Source: Aquila chrysaetos chrysaetos (lineage: Eukaryota > Chordata > Aves > Accipitriformes > Accipitridae). From it: 64,000 nt of DNA. This document shows, piece by piece, positions 1 to 11,100 of the stretch (its first letter is position 1; every line of letters starts with the position of its first letter). The notes under the pieces were generated by a model, which was not told the DNA's origin, made no database searches, and saw only the letters and a program-made list of their open reading frames with translations. The translations under genes were made by a program, and so were the position numbers. The stretch spans positions 24,450,234 through 24,514,233 of the forward strand of contig NC_044014.1 in NCBI RefSeq assembly GCF_900496995.4, given 5' to 3'.

Positions 1-1020
1 ACTTAATTTATTGCCAATCAAACCAGAGTAGGGTAATGAGAAATAAAACCAAATCTTAAAACACCTTCCCCCCATCCCTCCCTTCTTCCCGGGCACAGTT
101 TCACTCCCTAATTCTCTACCTACCCCCACCAGTGGCACAGGGGGACGAGGAATGGGGGTTATGGTCAGTTCATCACACATTGTCTCTGCCACTCCATCCT
201 CTTCAGGGGCAGGACTCCTCACACTCTTCCCCTGCTCCAGCGTGGGGTTCCTCCCAGGGGAGACAGTCCTCCATTAACTTCTCCAATGTGGGTCCTTCCC
301 ACAGGCTACAGTTCTTCACAAACTACTCCAGCGTGGGTCCCTTCCACAGGGTGCAGTCCTTCAGGAGCACACTGCTGCAGCACGGGCTTCCCACAGGATC
401 ACAAGCCCTGCCAGCAAACCTGCTCCAACATAGGCTCCTCTCTCCACGGGTCCATAGGTCCTGCCAGAAGCCTGCTCCAGTGCGGGCTTCCCACGGGGTC
501 ACAGCCTCCTTCGGGCATCCACCTGCTCTGGCATGGGGTCCTCCATGGGCTGCAGGTGGAGATCTGCTCCACCGTGGACCTCCACAGGCTGCAGGGGGAC
601 AGCCTGCCTCACCATGGTATTCACCACGGGCTGCAGGGGAATCTCTGCTCCGGCACCTGGAACACCTTCTTCTCCTCCTTCTTCACTGACCTTGGTGTCT
701 ACTGGATTGTTTTTCTTACATGTTCTCACTCCTCTCTCCGGCTGCAGTTTCTGTGCCACAGTGACTTTTTTTTCCCTTCTTAAATCTGTTATCCCAGAGG
801 CGCTACCACTGTCACTGATGGGCTCGGCCTTGACCAGCAGTGGGTCCATCTTGGGGCCGGTTGGCATTGGCTCTGTCAGACATAGGAGAAGCTTCCAGCA
901 GCTTCTTACAGAAGCCACCCCTGTAGCCCCCCCGCTTCCAAAACCTTGTCACACAGACCCAACACAAATATAATCTGGCTGGCTAGTTATCAGACCCTGG
1001 GAAAAAGAAGGGCGGAAGAT
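1..1020 (-). mobile_element. Avian endogenous retrovirus LTR-like fragment, minus strand, cut by window edge
   Basis: I recognise this GC-rich block as part of a very abundant bird LTR-retrovirus repeat, read on the minus strand. Its 3' side faces the left edge, where the minus strand has a polyadenylation signal AATAAA (plus TTTATT at 7-12). Positions about 235-640 are a degenerate tandem array of 45-57 bp units, each with a CTCCAnnnTGGG...CCACGGG-like core. The minus strand has an open frame of 139 codons at 499-918. The element continues outside the window, so its left terminus and target duplication cannot be seen. The right boundary is uncertain: the part I recognise ends near 1020, and 1021-1290 may still belong to it. 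Family assignment is from memory of the repeat, not from a search. The alternative is an internal retroviral region rather than the LTR itself. Confidence 0.6.
499..918 (-). CDS. Repeat-encoded ORF inside the retroviral fragment (139 aa, function unknown)
   Basis: This minus-strand open frame of 139 codons lies within the retroviral fragment. The N-terminal half is mixed charged and polar sequence with a lysine/arginine-rich stretch (LRREKK) near residue 48. The C-terminal third is repetitive, with the tetrapeptide LQPV or LQPM occurring three times about 15 residues apart, reflecting the underlying DNA tandem array. There is no signal peptide, membrane segment or catalytic motif. A splice-acceptor-like tract (pyrimidines then CAG, minus strand, AG at 998-997) lies just upstream of the start. 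It does not resemble a retroviral gag, pol or env domain that I can name. It may be a lineage-specific accessory ORF or an open frame sustained by repetitive GC-rich DNA. I do not count it as a host gene. Confidence 0.25.
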   Translation of the reverse strand: MASVRSCWKLLLCLTEPMPTGPKMDPLLVKAEPISDSGSASGITDLRREKKVTVAQKLQPERGVRTCKKNNPVDTKVSEEGGEEGVPGAGAEIPLQPVVNTMVRQAVPLQPVEVHGGADLHLQPMEDPMPEQVDARRRL

Positions 1021-1290
1021 GAGAACACTGTTTTGCAAAAGTTTCTTTTCCTGCAACAGAATCCACAGGAAACATTTTCCTTCCCTCCTTATAGAAAGTG
1101 AACAGAGGACAATCCAGGTTGCAGTGCTGGTGAGGATGAAGAGAAACAGCTTAGAGAACTGTGTATGGAGCTTGGCAAACACCACTGCAGAATGACAAGA
1201 GAAATATTAGAGAGAGGACTTTTTTTGAAGATATTAGATATCTGGTGGGTACTAACATACATGCAAAACACATGTTGATATCATAAATCT
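1021..1290. other. Unassigned AT-moderate segment between two retroviral pieces
   Basis: This 270-bp stretch separates the recognised part of the minus-strand retroviral fragment from the plus-strand solo LTR. On the minus strand it has a TATAAGG (plus CCTTATA at 1087-1093) and continues an open frame with a hydrophobic run. It could be the remaining retroviral sequence that received the solo LTR insertion. No host exon is visible. Confidence 0.3.
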
Positions 1291-1291
1291 G

Positions 1292-1731
1292 TGTGGACAC
1301 ATATTTAGCTAATGGTCACAAGAGCATTCCAGACGCCTTTAGAAGACCTTGAACAGAATAAACAAGAAGACAAAAAAAAGAAAGATGCCAATTAGAAGAA
1401 CAGAGGTGCGCATTCCACAATAAAGGGAACTTGGCACAAAGAACCTCAATTCGGCAGTTTATCTTGACCAATTAGACTGAGACAAGTTTCGCATGTTTTA
1501 GTTGGTATAACCAATTACGTCCTATGTTTATGCGCGTGTACAGAGTTGGTATAACCATTTATGTCTTATGTTTATGCACGTGTACAGAGTTGATATAACC
1601 AATCATATTTTATGCTTGTGCCCGTGTACAGTGACTTTGCAGAATATGTGATTATAAATATGTGTGTGTTTTAGCAATAAACGTCGTCTGCTTTCAACTT
1701 TACAGGCGTCCGTTTATTTCTACCTCCTGCA
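1292..1731 (+). mobile_element. Solo LTR, ERVK-like, with 6-bp target-site duplication
   Basis: A 440-bp element begins TGTGG and ends CTGCA, and is flanked on both sides by AATCTG (1286-1291 and 1732-1737). That is a perfect 6-bp target-site duplication of the kind left by ERVK/alpharetrovirus-like integrases. Inside, in LTR order, are three tandem 44-bp repeats (1501-1544, 1545-1588, 1589-1631), a TATA box TATAAATA (1653-1660) and a polyadenylation signal AATAAA (1676-1681), followed by about 50 bp of R/U5. No coding sequence is attached, so it is a solo LTR left by recombination. It has probably inserted into or beside the older minus-strand retroviral fragment. The boundaries rest on the duplication and the TG...CA ends; the family name is inference. 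Confidence 0.75.
1501..1631 (+). repeat. Three 44-bp tandem repeats in LTR U3
   Basis: Copies at 1501-1544, 1545-1588 and 1589-1631 each start GTTG(G/A)TATAACCA and end GTGTACAG(A). The second copy is close to the first; the third is more diverged and one base shorter. They lie directly upstream of the LTR TATA box, the usual place for retroviral enhancer repeats. The enhancer role is inferred from position. Confidence 0.85.
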
Positions 1732-2929
1732 AATCTGCTCTTAAGCATATCGTTCCTTGATTTCAGATATGTGGCAGGCAGCAGAAAGGAGTAGAATGGG
1801 AGTCCAACAAGCATTTAGAAACAGCTGAGAGCTGGGCATCAGCCAAAGAGAAGAGATCATATTCTCAGAAGCCTTAGGAGCTTAACTAATATGAACTCAA
1901 GTCCCTACTTATCTTCAATATGTCCACAGAAGAAACATTAAGCAATGATGATAAACCAGTATCTGATGTGTCCAGAGCATAGGAAGATAGTTTAACCTGT
2001 CAGCTGTTACAAGGAAGTGATGCATCCTGAATGGACAGACCACTTTACCTTATATAGCTGAAGATTTCTTCATGGAAGTGAAACTAAAATGTGACTCAAA
2101 GCACTTAAAAATAAAATCTGTTTTAAATAAAATAAGTTATGGTGAAACATGATATATAGTCACCTATTTGTTGCATATGTTACACCACTTCCATGTGGAA
2201 TTGTATGCGTGGGAGGATGTTGTTTGTGCATATCAAAACCTGAACTAATAAAGAGCAATATGACTATTTGGTCACCAAGCTTTTGGCTCACTTCTGACAC
2301 TTAACCAGAGTGCTTGCTTTGGGGCAAATGAGAACAGAGCTTATCCATGAAAAAAAGAGACTCAAACCTTTCTGCATTCATCAAGCTTGTAATCTGAAGT
2401 TTCAGATACCTCCATCTCAAGCCAAAGTAAAAAAAGCAAGTGACATACTTGAAACAATGCATATTCATTAAAGACCAAATCTGAGTTCAAACTTGGTCTG
2501 GAATACCCCTTCCAAATCCATCGCATAACATGCAGTTATAGAAATAGGCAATCTGAGCAGAATTTGGGTTGTGTTGTTTAACCTTTTGGCAAGTGAAGGA
2601 AGTGGAACATTAAGAAGTAAAAATGCAATAAACTTGTGGAACAAGTGCTATGTACTGCATGAACAGTAAAATGAGATGTAGACCCACAAGTCAAGCATGA
2701 AAACATATGCAGACCCACATGAGCAGCATGCTCAATTCTTGTGTCCTGTTCCACAGCTACAGCCAACTAGTTGACTCATTCAGATTAAGGCTGCATCTGT
2801 CTGGTAAGATACACTAACAATATTTGAAGCTGGAAGGACTACAAGTATACCAGCATCCAAACAGAATTCAGAGTGAGCTTAGCAAACCAGAGTTATCGGA
2901 AATGAACAAGCTAATAAAGATGAACAGGA
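1732..2929. other. Non-coding flank, no gene seen
   Basis: This is AT-rich unique-looking sequence. The only open frame longer than 60 codons (minus, 2578-2766) is short, lacks domain features and has no splice-site support. I see nothing else that can be named. Confidence 0.6.
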
Positions 2930-3540
2930 ATAACCAAACGCACGGATGTAGATGAGTGACAACTGGTATTAAAGGAGATCCAGAAAGCATAGCAGACCAC
3001 AAGCTGGATTTAAGTCAACAGTATTGAGTAAAAAAATATAAACATGCTGACATGTACACCAGAGCACAGTTCGTAAACCTAGGGACTAGGCAGATACTCA
3101 GCTGTGTCTTGTTTTGAGCATCATTCCTGATGAGAACGGAACAATAATGATCAATGGTCTAGAACAGGACAAGGAGAAAAGACTGAAAGTATTTGGTTTA
3201 TTTTATCCAGAAAAGTAAAATCTACAAGGGACATTTTCTTCAGAGGGGAAAAGGCTGCAGCAGAGAAGGGAATAAACTGTCCTCTGTGTCTGTGGGATAT
3301 AGGGTGAGAAGCAATAAGCCTGGTTGCAGGAAGGGAAACCGAATTAAAGTATTATGAAATTACTCTACTGTTAAGAGTAGTGAAGCACGACAATAAATGG
3401 CATTGACTGGCGTTGAACCTCCTCCACTGGAATTTTTCAGAACAATTTAGACAGAGGTTGGTTTGGGCTCCTGCAATGAAGCTGGAAGAGATTTTGAGAA
3501 ATCATCTAATCTCAGGTTCCCTATTTTATTATGAAATAAA
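2930..3540 (+). mobile_element. Old CR1 LINE fragment, 3' part
   Basis: Several phrases match the 3' third of avian CR1 on the plus strand. They are a GACCACAAGCTGGAT-like segment near 2996, an AATGGTCTAGAACA-like segment near 3153 followed by an AGAAAAGACTGAAAG-like segment, and a terminal part with AATTTAGACAGAGG near 3446. They occur in the order found in CR1, but with many substitutions and deletions, so this is an old, inactive copy. No intact reverse transcriptase frame remains. Edges are approximate. It was identified by eye; a repeat-library alignment would fix the subfamily. Confidence 0.55.
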
Positions 3541-6500
3541 TGAACATGCTCAGTGACTGAGATGACTACATGAAAATGCAGATACCACGGGGAAGTTTAG
3601 AAATAGTATTACACAATTTAACTGTCTTTTTAGAAAGTGGCTTTAAAAAAATGGCTCCTGTGAGAGAAAATGGTCTGGATTTCTGAATTAACAATGAAAG
3701 GCAAACCTTTTAATGGCAGACTAATAACTACAAAAAGTTTTGAGCAAACTTTTCAGTGACTCTTAACAAAATAATATTCCAGACAGAACTAGAATCAAAT
3801 TAATTATTTCCATGTCCCACTGGGCAAAATATTTTCAATGAATAACATGTGCAACTGGCAAGAGAGTAAAATTATTATCCCCCATTGGATAGTGGAAATG
3901 TTATTTCTCTACTGAATAACTGGAAAGTGTTTTGTACGTAATGCTATGACTTGGCATCATACGCACGAATTACCTCAGTATGTTTCTAGCTGGAGGCCTC
4001 TGGGTGTGATAAAACCTTCCAAAGCACAGTATTATCATAAGGAAGCAATCGCGAAAGAAGCTGAAAATCACAGGCAACCACACGATTTTGTCAGTCACGG
4101 GCTTATGCATTTTAGGAACTGATGCCTGTTTGGTGACAGTATAATTCCAGAAAACCAGATGGACACATTTACAAATAAAAAACATCTGCAGGCAGTTTCA
4201 TAATTTATTAGAAATGAAGCAAAGTATCTCTGCTAGTCACAGCTCAGATGTTCTAAGTTCAGTATATTCATAACTTCAGCAGCAGTAATTAAGAATCACC
4301 ATTTACTAATTCTTCCTTAAGTTTTCTTGTGTTGTGGCACAAAACTTTAGCCTAAGTTAAAACAAAACATCCTAAACCGACATTAATAAGAACATCACTA
4401 CAGCTGTTGAAATTGCAGCTGTTCCATGAAGATCACAGCATGTACTTGGCATTACTACAGCACACCAGCAACCATCATAAAAAAATCTTCACTAATGTTC
4501 CAATTCCTTCATCTTCAAATGCACCTGCAAAGTCTGACACATTGCAAATTGGGGTGATTGGGTAACTTTTTTATTTTTAAACATGCTTACCTGCTGTATT
4601 AATAGCAGCCCCAGCCTCATGAAGAACTGCCTTGAACAGGTACCCTTGACTGTCTCAGTCATATTTTGCTCTAGAACTTGCTAACCAGAACCTGAGCCAA
4701 CATTGCAGGACAACAAGTAGCTTTAAGCAGCTGCCATTCAAAAATGAATTGATTTGTCTCAGAAATTATTCTGACTAATAATCTTCCAGAAAAATAAGAG
4801 AAACTATCAGACTCAAATCAGCGACAGAATTCAAGTGCCATCACTCAAGTGGGAAGACATTTTTACTTCCTTATGAGGTTAACAGCTTCTGCTTTATTTC
4901 TGGAAAGATCTTAGCTGTCATTTTACAATTGTGACTCTTCACAGAATATGGCCTAGGTATCCTTCTTTAGGTGTTTGATTTGGCTTTGAATGCCAAATGG
5001 GGCGTGGAGGTGGAAACCAGTGGAAGAATCCCTCAAAAACATGGGGTAGAAATTATCATTGAGTCTATCATGTGAAGACTGGGCACAACAGAAATATTTA
5101 AAGTATTCAGTTTTATACGAGGATCACTGGAGAGACTGAATCTAAGCTTGGCTGTTTCATTTCCCTTACACACCTTGCATGTGGAATCAAGTGTATTTGA
5201 TCATAGATGTCACATTTCATGTATACAATGTTTAAGAACAACGATTGCTAATTTCTTTTTAAACTAGATGTAAACAGATAAAATTGAAATCTCTTTCCAG
5301 AACAAACCAATTTCATCTAAAATAACTGCAACTAGGTTTATCCTACATATTAAATCTTCTGGCATCTAAGGACACTTCTGTCTTGTATAGGCTTGTTTTA
5401 AGACACACAGTATCAAGAGCTTTTTTGCTTATTACCTGGGGAGGCAAATCAGAGAAATTTATCATACTCTGTAGCTGAAACCAGCCTGTGGAAATATTTT
5501 TAGATGGTCAATTTGACTCAGCCTTAAACCTACATTAAAGGGACTTTTAGAACATTTAAGGGGGAAACTACATAAGCTACTAGCTTTGCTCTAAAAATTT
5601 TGGAACAATTTTTGTTTTTACAGTCATATTCTAGTCTTAAAATACACATATTGTGTATTTCATGCTTCCTCCTGAAGCATGAAAACAATCACATGGACTG
5701 GAAAAATACTGACTGTTCAGAGGCAACAGAGCTATCAAATATATAAGCTGACAAATGGTGGGAAGCAGATAAAGAGACAGTGGATTCCAGCCTCCCAAGG
5801 ATGCTAGCTTATGAGTGCTTTGAATTGCAAAGCTTAAAAATAAAGTTTGTCACCTGACTGTAATCTATGTCAGCAGGCTTTTAAATCAATGAACTTGCAA
5901 TAATAACAAAAAGATTTATTATTAATTGCAGCATTGAAAACGTCACGAGGCAGCAATGTTTGAAGACCTCTCAGGAACTAGATACAATATCTCAATGAAA
6001 ATATACCAGACTAACGTGCCAGGCTATACATACCTATGCTGGCATTGATGCTGATAGACTTTGTGTCAGTATAAGAAAAGAGACAAGTATACAGGTATAA
6101 TGAAATTTTATAGTTTTCACTACATTGTTTTTAAAAAGTTAATCATCTTTCTCTGTTTGACAATTTTACAGCTACAAAGGCTGCGTGGTAACAAGATCTG
6201 AATTTCAGAAATACATCAGCTTTTCTGCTACATTTTTTCCTACCAACCATTCATGACAAAGGCTGAAGTTTTTACATACATATATGATGTATTTCACCAA
6301 TTTAACATCAAAAGATCCTGCAAATCTCTAGCATTTGAGCTCCTGCATTCAACAGCTTGAGAAGGTAGATCTATCTGCTGGTATATCCTGGTTTCTACAA
6401 GGACAATCAAGATCAGATGCTATTTAATTATTGTTTTTTCAGTGTCTGGTTATCTGTTACACTTGTCCAGCCACTGCACCTAAATTTATAGTCTGTGGGC

Positions 6501-7839
6501 TCTTTGAATGGCAAAGAGCATTTCTGTATGAGCTTTCTTACTTAGAAGGTTATCAGTACCCCAGCCATGTTGTTGGTATCACTGCACAGGAGCCAATGGC
6601 TCATTTTTCCTATTAACAAAACCACTGCCAAACAGAACTCTTAGTCTTGTATTTTTAGTTACAGAAACTTGCCATGAAAACAAAGATGCATCAAGACAGT
6701 CTTTATACAGATTCAGCAACAGAAATGAAATTTAAAAGGCCTCAGATCAAAGATATGGGTAATCAGATCAATGTGGGGATTTGTGAGCTATCAGAGAAAT
6801 AATGTTTTAAAGAGAAAATGTAAACATAGCACTGAGGAAAGCCCCCAGCCTCCAAAAGACACCTTTATTACTGAATGATCTACAGGAGCAATTGAATTCT
6901 TATTTCCGGATTTAGTCCTACTTGCCTGGGCCAACTTCATCTCTTGTTTTACAGGAAACAATCTCACACCTACAAAGCTCCCAGCAGACAGGGCAGCTCC
7001 CCTGTCCTTAAATGCCACTATTGTCTGTTAAAACTTTTATGAACATCGGAAGCAAAAGTAATTATGTCTTTCATTGATTGGCCTAGATACACTCAAACAT
7101 TGATGGGTCGCACTTGCTTTTGTTCAAATCTATTTTTTAAGTTATGTGCCTGCAATCGATAACCCAGCATCTCGTTTTCTCTCACGGTACCAATGTACAG
7201 AACTGCCACTAGATGGGGCAGCAGTCTCAGAAAAGGAGACGCTGTCGCTCACAGCCAATGCAGAAACAATTTACTGAGCCTATGCATGTAAATCACTTAA
7301 GTGGTTTTCTTTATAGCATAACCTTTGCTCCCCTTCCACCTCAGTAGTTATGAAAAGGTGAGCAAGGAATAAACAGTAGGTACTCAGCCATTTACGTATA
7401 TAACCCCGCACTTCTTACTGTGACCCTGCCAAACAAGACTGTGATTCCTCGTTGACATTTATAATCTTGCATCTTCCTGATTTCAGGCAAATCTAGCACA
7501 CTACACGGCAGCAGAAGAGTCAGAATGCTGCCCTTATGAGAATCCCTTGTCACAACAAAGCGCTCGTGAAAAAAAAAAAAAAAAAGGCCAGTTATTTCAC
7601 ATCATGCTCACAGGAAGGCATGGAAACGGGAAAAATTGCTTAAGATGAAATTGCAAAAGCACAGTACAGTACATTACCATCTTCCTCCAACAATGCATGA
7701 GATCCACTAAAATAGCATAGGCAAAGATAAACCGGCACAAAAAATACGAGCAAACACGCCAATACTAAATCTTGCCAAAGGGTAACAGTTATTATTGTTT
7801 TAAGTGGGAGTGATGACAGTGATCTTCCCCCGAGCCGCT
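3541..7839. other. Non-coding AT-rich DNA, no gene seen
   Basis: I see no exon, RNA gene or recognisable repeat here. The open frames (for example 3970-4185 minus, 6431-6616 plus, 6791-7018 minus) are short and have no domain character. Small-scale structure includes a perfect 11-bp-stem hairpin at 5658-5684 and an A17 tract at 7569-7585. Confidence 0.55.
7569..7585 (+). repeat. A17 homopolymer
   Basis: An uninterrupted run of 17 A lies in otherwise mixed sequence. No retroposed body is recognisable next to it. Confidence 0.9.
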
Positions 7840-8180
7840 CTAAAGCGCTAGATGGTTAAAACACGCCCGCCAACTGCTGCCACTTCAGGGCATTTGCTGG
7901 GAGCATCCCCCTCCGCCGCCCCGCTCGGCGGCGGCTCCGCTGGGGGCGCCCGCGCTTCGCGGCGGCGGGGCCGGGGCGGCGGGGCCGGGGGCGGCGGGGC
8001 CGGGGCGGCGGGGCCCGGGGGCGGCGGCGGCGGGGAAGGGAAGCCCCCGGTCGGCTGGGCGTGCGAGGACAGAGCCGGGCAGCCCAGGCCGGGGCAGGCT
8101 AGCCGGGCGTGCGTGCTGTAATACAGAACTCACAGGGAGGGGAAGGTGCCTTTTCCCCGGGACACCACAGACACCCGCAG
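7840..8180. promoter_or_regulatory. Isolated CpG island, possible unannotated promoter
   Basis: A sharply bounded block of GC-rich, CpG-dense DNA lies in AT-rich surroundings, about 43 kb upstream of the VCL promoter. The centre (7905-8060) is nearly all G and C and includes a G-rich minisatellite. There is no TATA box and no open frame with a recognisable product; the frames at 7852-8121 (plus) and 7885-8133 (minus) are low-complexity Gly/Pro/Ala translations of the repeat. CpG islands in vertebrates usually mark promoters, so this may start a non-coding RNA or an alternative first exon. It may instead be only a GC-rich minisatellite. I see no splice-donor evidence that settles direction. 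Confidence 0.5.
7963..8021. repeat. GC-rich minisatellite, 14-16 bp unit, four copies
   Basis: Four consecutive units of the form CGGCGGGGCCGGGG lie at 7963-7976, 7977-7991, 7992-8005 and 8006-8021, followed by a partial GGC run. Each unit carries two runs of four or more G, so the plus strand could form G-quadruplexes. The GGGGCC core resembles other unstable GC repeats, but the copy number is low. Confidence 0.85.
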
Positions 8181-11100
8181 TGATGCGAGGCTGTAAGCCC
8201 CGCTTATGAAAATATTAGTTTTCATATTATTATGAAAATATTAACCTCAGGCCGTGTGGCCACGTCTAAGTATGAGCCAGCTCGGCGCTCTGGCCTGAGA
8301 GCTGCGAAATGTTACTGCTGCTCGGATGGACATGCTGGTGAGGCTGGAGGTGGCATCCCAAACACGACACTGAGGTCTTCCTGGGACTGACACTCGAGCA
8401 GTTTTCTCCAGACCACTTCCATTACATGCTACACACAAACAGAGACGAGTACTTCGCTGTAGCCAAGTTACAACATACTGCGATACATTACTGAGATTTA
8501 CTTAATCTCTTGGATTTTGGATGCTGAAAGTTTTAACTTCAAGGCAACGCCCACGAAGTTTCTACAGGTGCTTGGGGAACTCAGTCCTTGACTGCTTTCT
8601 GAAGGTAATGCAGACACGCTCAGGTAATAGCCAGAAGTTTTTTTATAATTTATTTTTCATGGGTCTTCACATCTGACATCTGGCACATTCAGGCAGGGAA
8701 GCAAAGTACTGTCAAATGACTTTTGACGATGCACTTCCGTCAGAAGGTGTATGAACATTTTCAAAACACAATTGATTTTGCACTGAGTAATTATTGTAAT
8801 CTATTCAGGCATCAATGCACAGCTAAAAAGACAAATCTTATCAGTTTGTTCAAGAAGTTGTCCCATTCTGAAAGTAAAAATGGCATTACAATATCAAAAT
8901 AGGTGTAACACAAAGGTTAACAGAACATCCAGCCAGAAAGCACTTGCATATGTTTAACAAATAAGTCTGCACACCCCTTTGCTACAGGTGTCTGATCTGT
9001 GTTATCATTCTGTGCCAAATTTTATGAAGCCCATGACCTGAACATTAGGAATCCTTATCATTCTGGATCTGGGAAACATGAAGCTGTTAAAACACCTGTG
9101 ATTGGAAAACATGCATTGTAAGGCCAAGAAACTTTTTCAGGCTCTAATTTATCAATTTTTTTTTTAATACATTGCTGTAAGAGAAATATGAACTGTATGT
9201 CAAAGATAAAAAAACATAGTTCATCATGCCATTGAAGAGCACTTTAAAGATTATTTTCTCCTTGACATATGAACAGAACTCAATATTGCTTAAAGAAGAA
9301 AATGCTACTTTTTTCCAGACCAAAACTGAACAGGTATGTAATCTCACCCTGCAGATGTCAAACAAACATGACATCTGTCAGAATGCCTGAGATATTCTGC
9401 ATTTCTTGCAACTTACCCACCCCCATTACAAACTGGTTTTGTAACATTTAAATAGGTTTGTTAACATAGTTTGTTAGACTGTTACAAGAACACAGCACAC
9501 AAAAATTACCTAGTTTGTAGGTTAATACTGATCTTCGTTATGGATCAGTTACATTCTAAAACGATGCCAAATCACTCATTCCTTTTATAGTCATTTCTGC
9601 CACAAGTATATGATATACCATGTTTTCAAAGCAAATGAGATTTAGCTGTGGCAATCAGCATTGAATCAGAAGTTAAAGGAGGAGGTAGATAATTTTCATA
9701 ATCTTCAGTAATTTTCAAAATTATTTCTAGAATTGGTATCTTTTGCAAAAATGGGTGGTTCAGATGCCAAGGATAAGTAAGTAGAATTTTTTTGCTTAAA
9801 GGATAAAGTCTGACTGAAAATGTGAAGACAATTTAGTGTAGAAGAAATTTTTCTAAAGCATTCAGTTACAAATTAAATGAAAGGTAACAGTCAAGTAATT
9901 AATTTCCTCAACAAGATGCATTTGACCTATTAATATATGCTACATAAACTCAAGAAGGCATTACACAGGAAAAATCTCTCCCATGCAAAAGATGAGGATT
10001 AAATAGCTGTCATTTCCAGGCCCTGCTGGAGAATGAGGTTTAATGAAGAAGCTCCTACTGTTACTGCCCAGGCTGCTCTCTGCATGGCAGCCTTTCAGTA
10101 TCTGTGAGAAGGTTATTAAAGCTGCAGCTTTAATGAGGGATATTTAATGTGTATCACTGGGACACTCAAAAGGGTCCAGAGAACTGCTATCTTCTAGCAT
10201 ATGCATGAAAACAGAATGCTGCACCTTAGTTCAAACACACACTTATTGGCTCCTGTAAGTTAATTCATCTATCAGTGTCTTTCTTCATGGACAGCTCCTG
10301 ATTTTCCAACTCTCTGAGATCAAAGCTTATTGTGCCTTTCATAGCAGTTACATAGGCAATAACATCTGCAGATCTTTTGCAAGACAGTGCAGATACGTCC
10401 GTATTCAGCTATCAAACATTCAGTTCTCAAACCTCAGTATCAGATGGTCAGTCTAAGAGTAGTTACAGACACTGCAAGATCCAGGGGTGTATCTTCTGTA
10501 CTCTTTGGATGTACTCCTGGTCTCTTCAGCACGGAACCTACTCTAACTTGTGTGTCTCCTTTCTGCTTCTGTGTTTGTCCAACTCTCAAAAAATTGTTTA
10601 ACAGTTGCTACATTTCTCTATTCACTGGATAAGTATTTCTACCTTTACACATAAGAGGCACATCATGCAAATATATGTAGAATAGATTTCCTTACTATAA
10701 GAAAGTGCAGAATTCCATTAGAGGAAAAGGTACTACATGCCATGAAGAGCAGATTTAAAGAGCAAATCTTGTTCTTCACTGTCTTTTCTTTTGTCAAAAA
10801 AACCCAAGTATCTTCTTCTTATAATCCTTTCTCGAGTAATCAGAGAATTGTAACAATTAATTTCTTCCCCTGTTGTGAATGTACATTGATAAAAACTTCA
10901 TCTTGCTGGAAAAGAAACAACTCATTTCAGGGGTTTTTGTTTGTTTAAATAAAGACTCAATAAATCAACAAACCAAACATTAATAAATGTAAAGCCAGCC
11001 TTAAAAGCATTAGTCAATTCGTCTTAGGTCTTAAATTTGAATTTCCCATTCTTTGTTGGTTTCCTTAGAATCATCTCTTTGGTCAGTAAGGAATTTTGTG

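Noticed and set aside
783-788. Alternative left target duplication AATCTG for the solo LTR
   Set aside because: The AATCTG copies near 783 and 972 lie inside the older retroviral fragment and are not followed by a TG that would start an LTR; the copy at 1286 is.
132-973. Plus-strand open frames of 146-185 codons
   Set aside because: They are antisense readings of the retroviral tandem array, low in complexity and overlapping in several frames, with no domain.
7852-8133. Gly/Ala/Pro-rich frames on both strands in the orphan CpG island
   Set aside because: They are translations of the GC minisatellite; both strands are open because of base composition.
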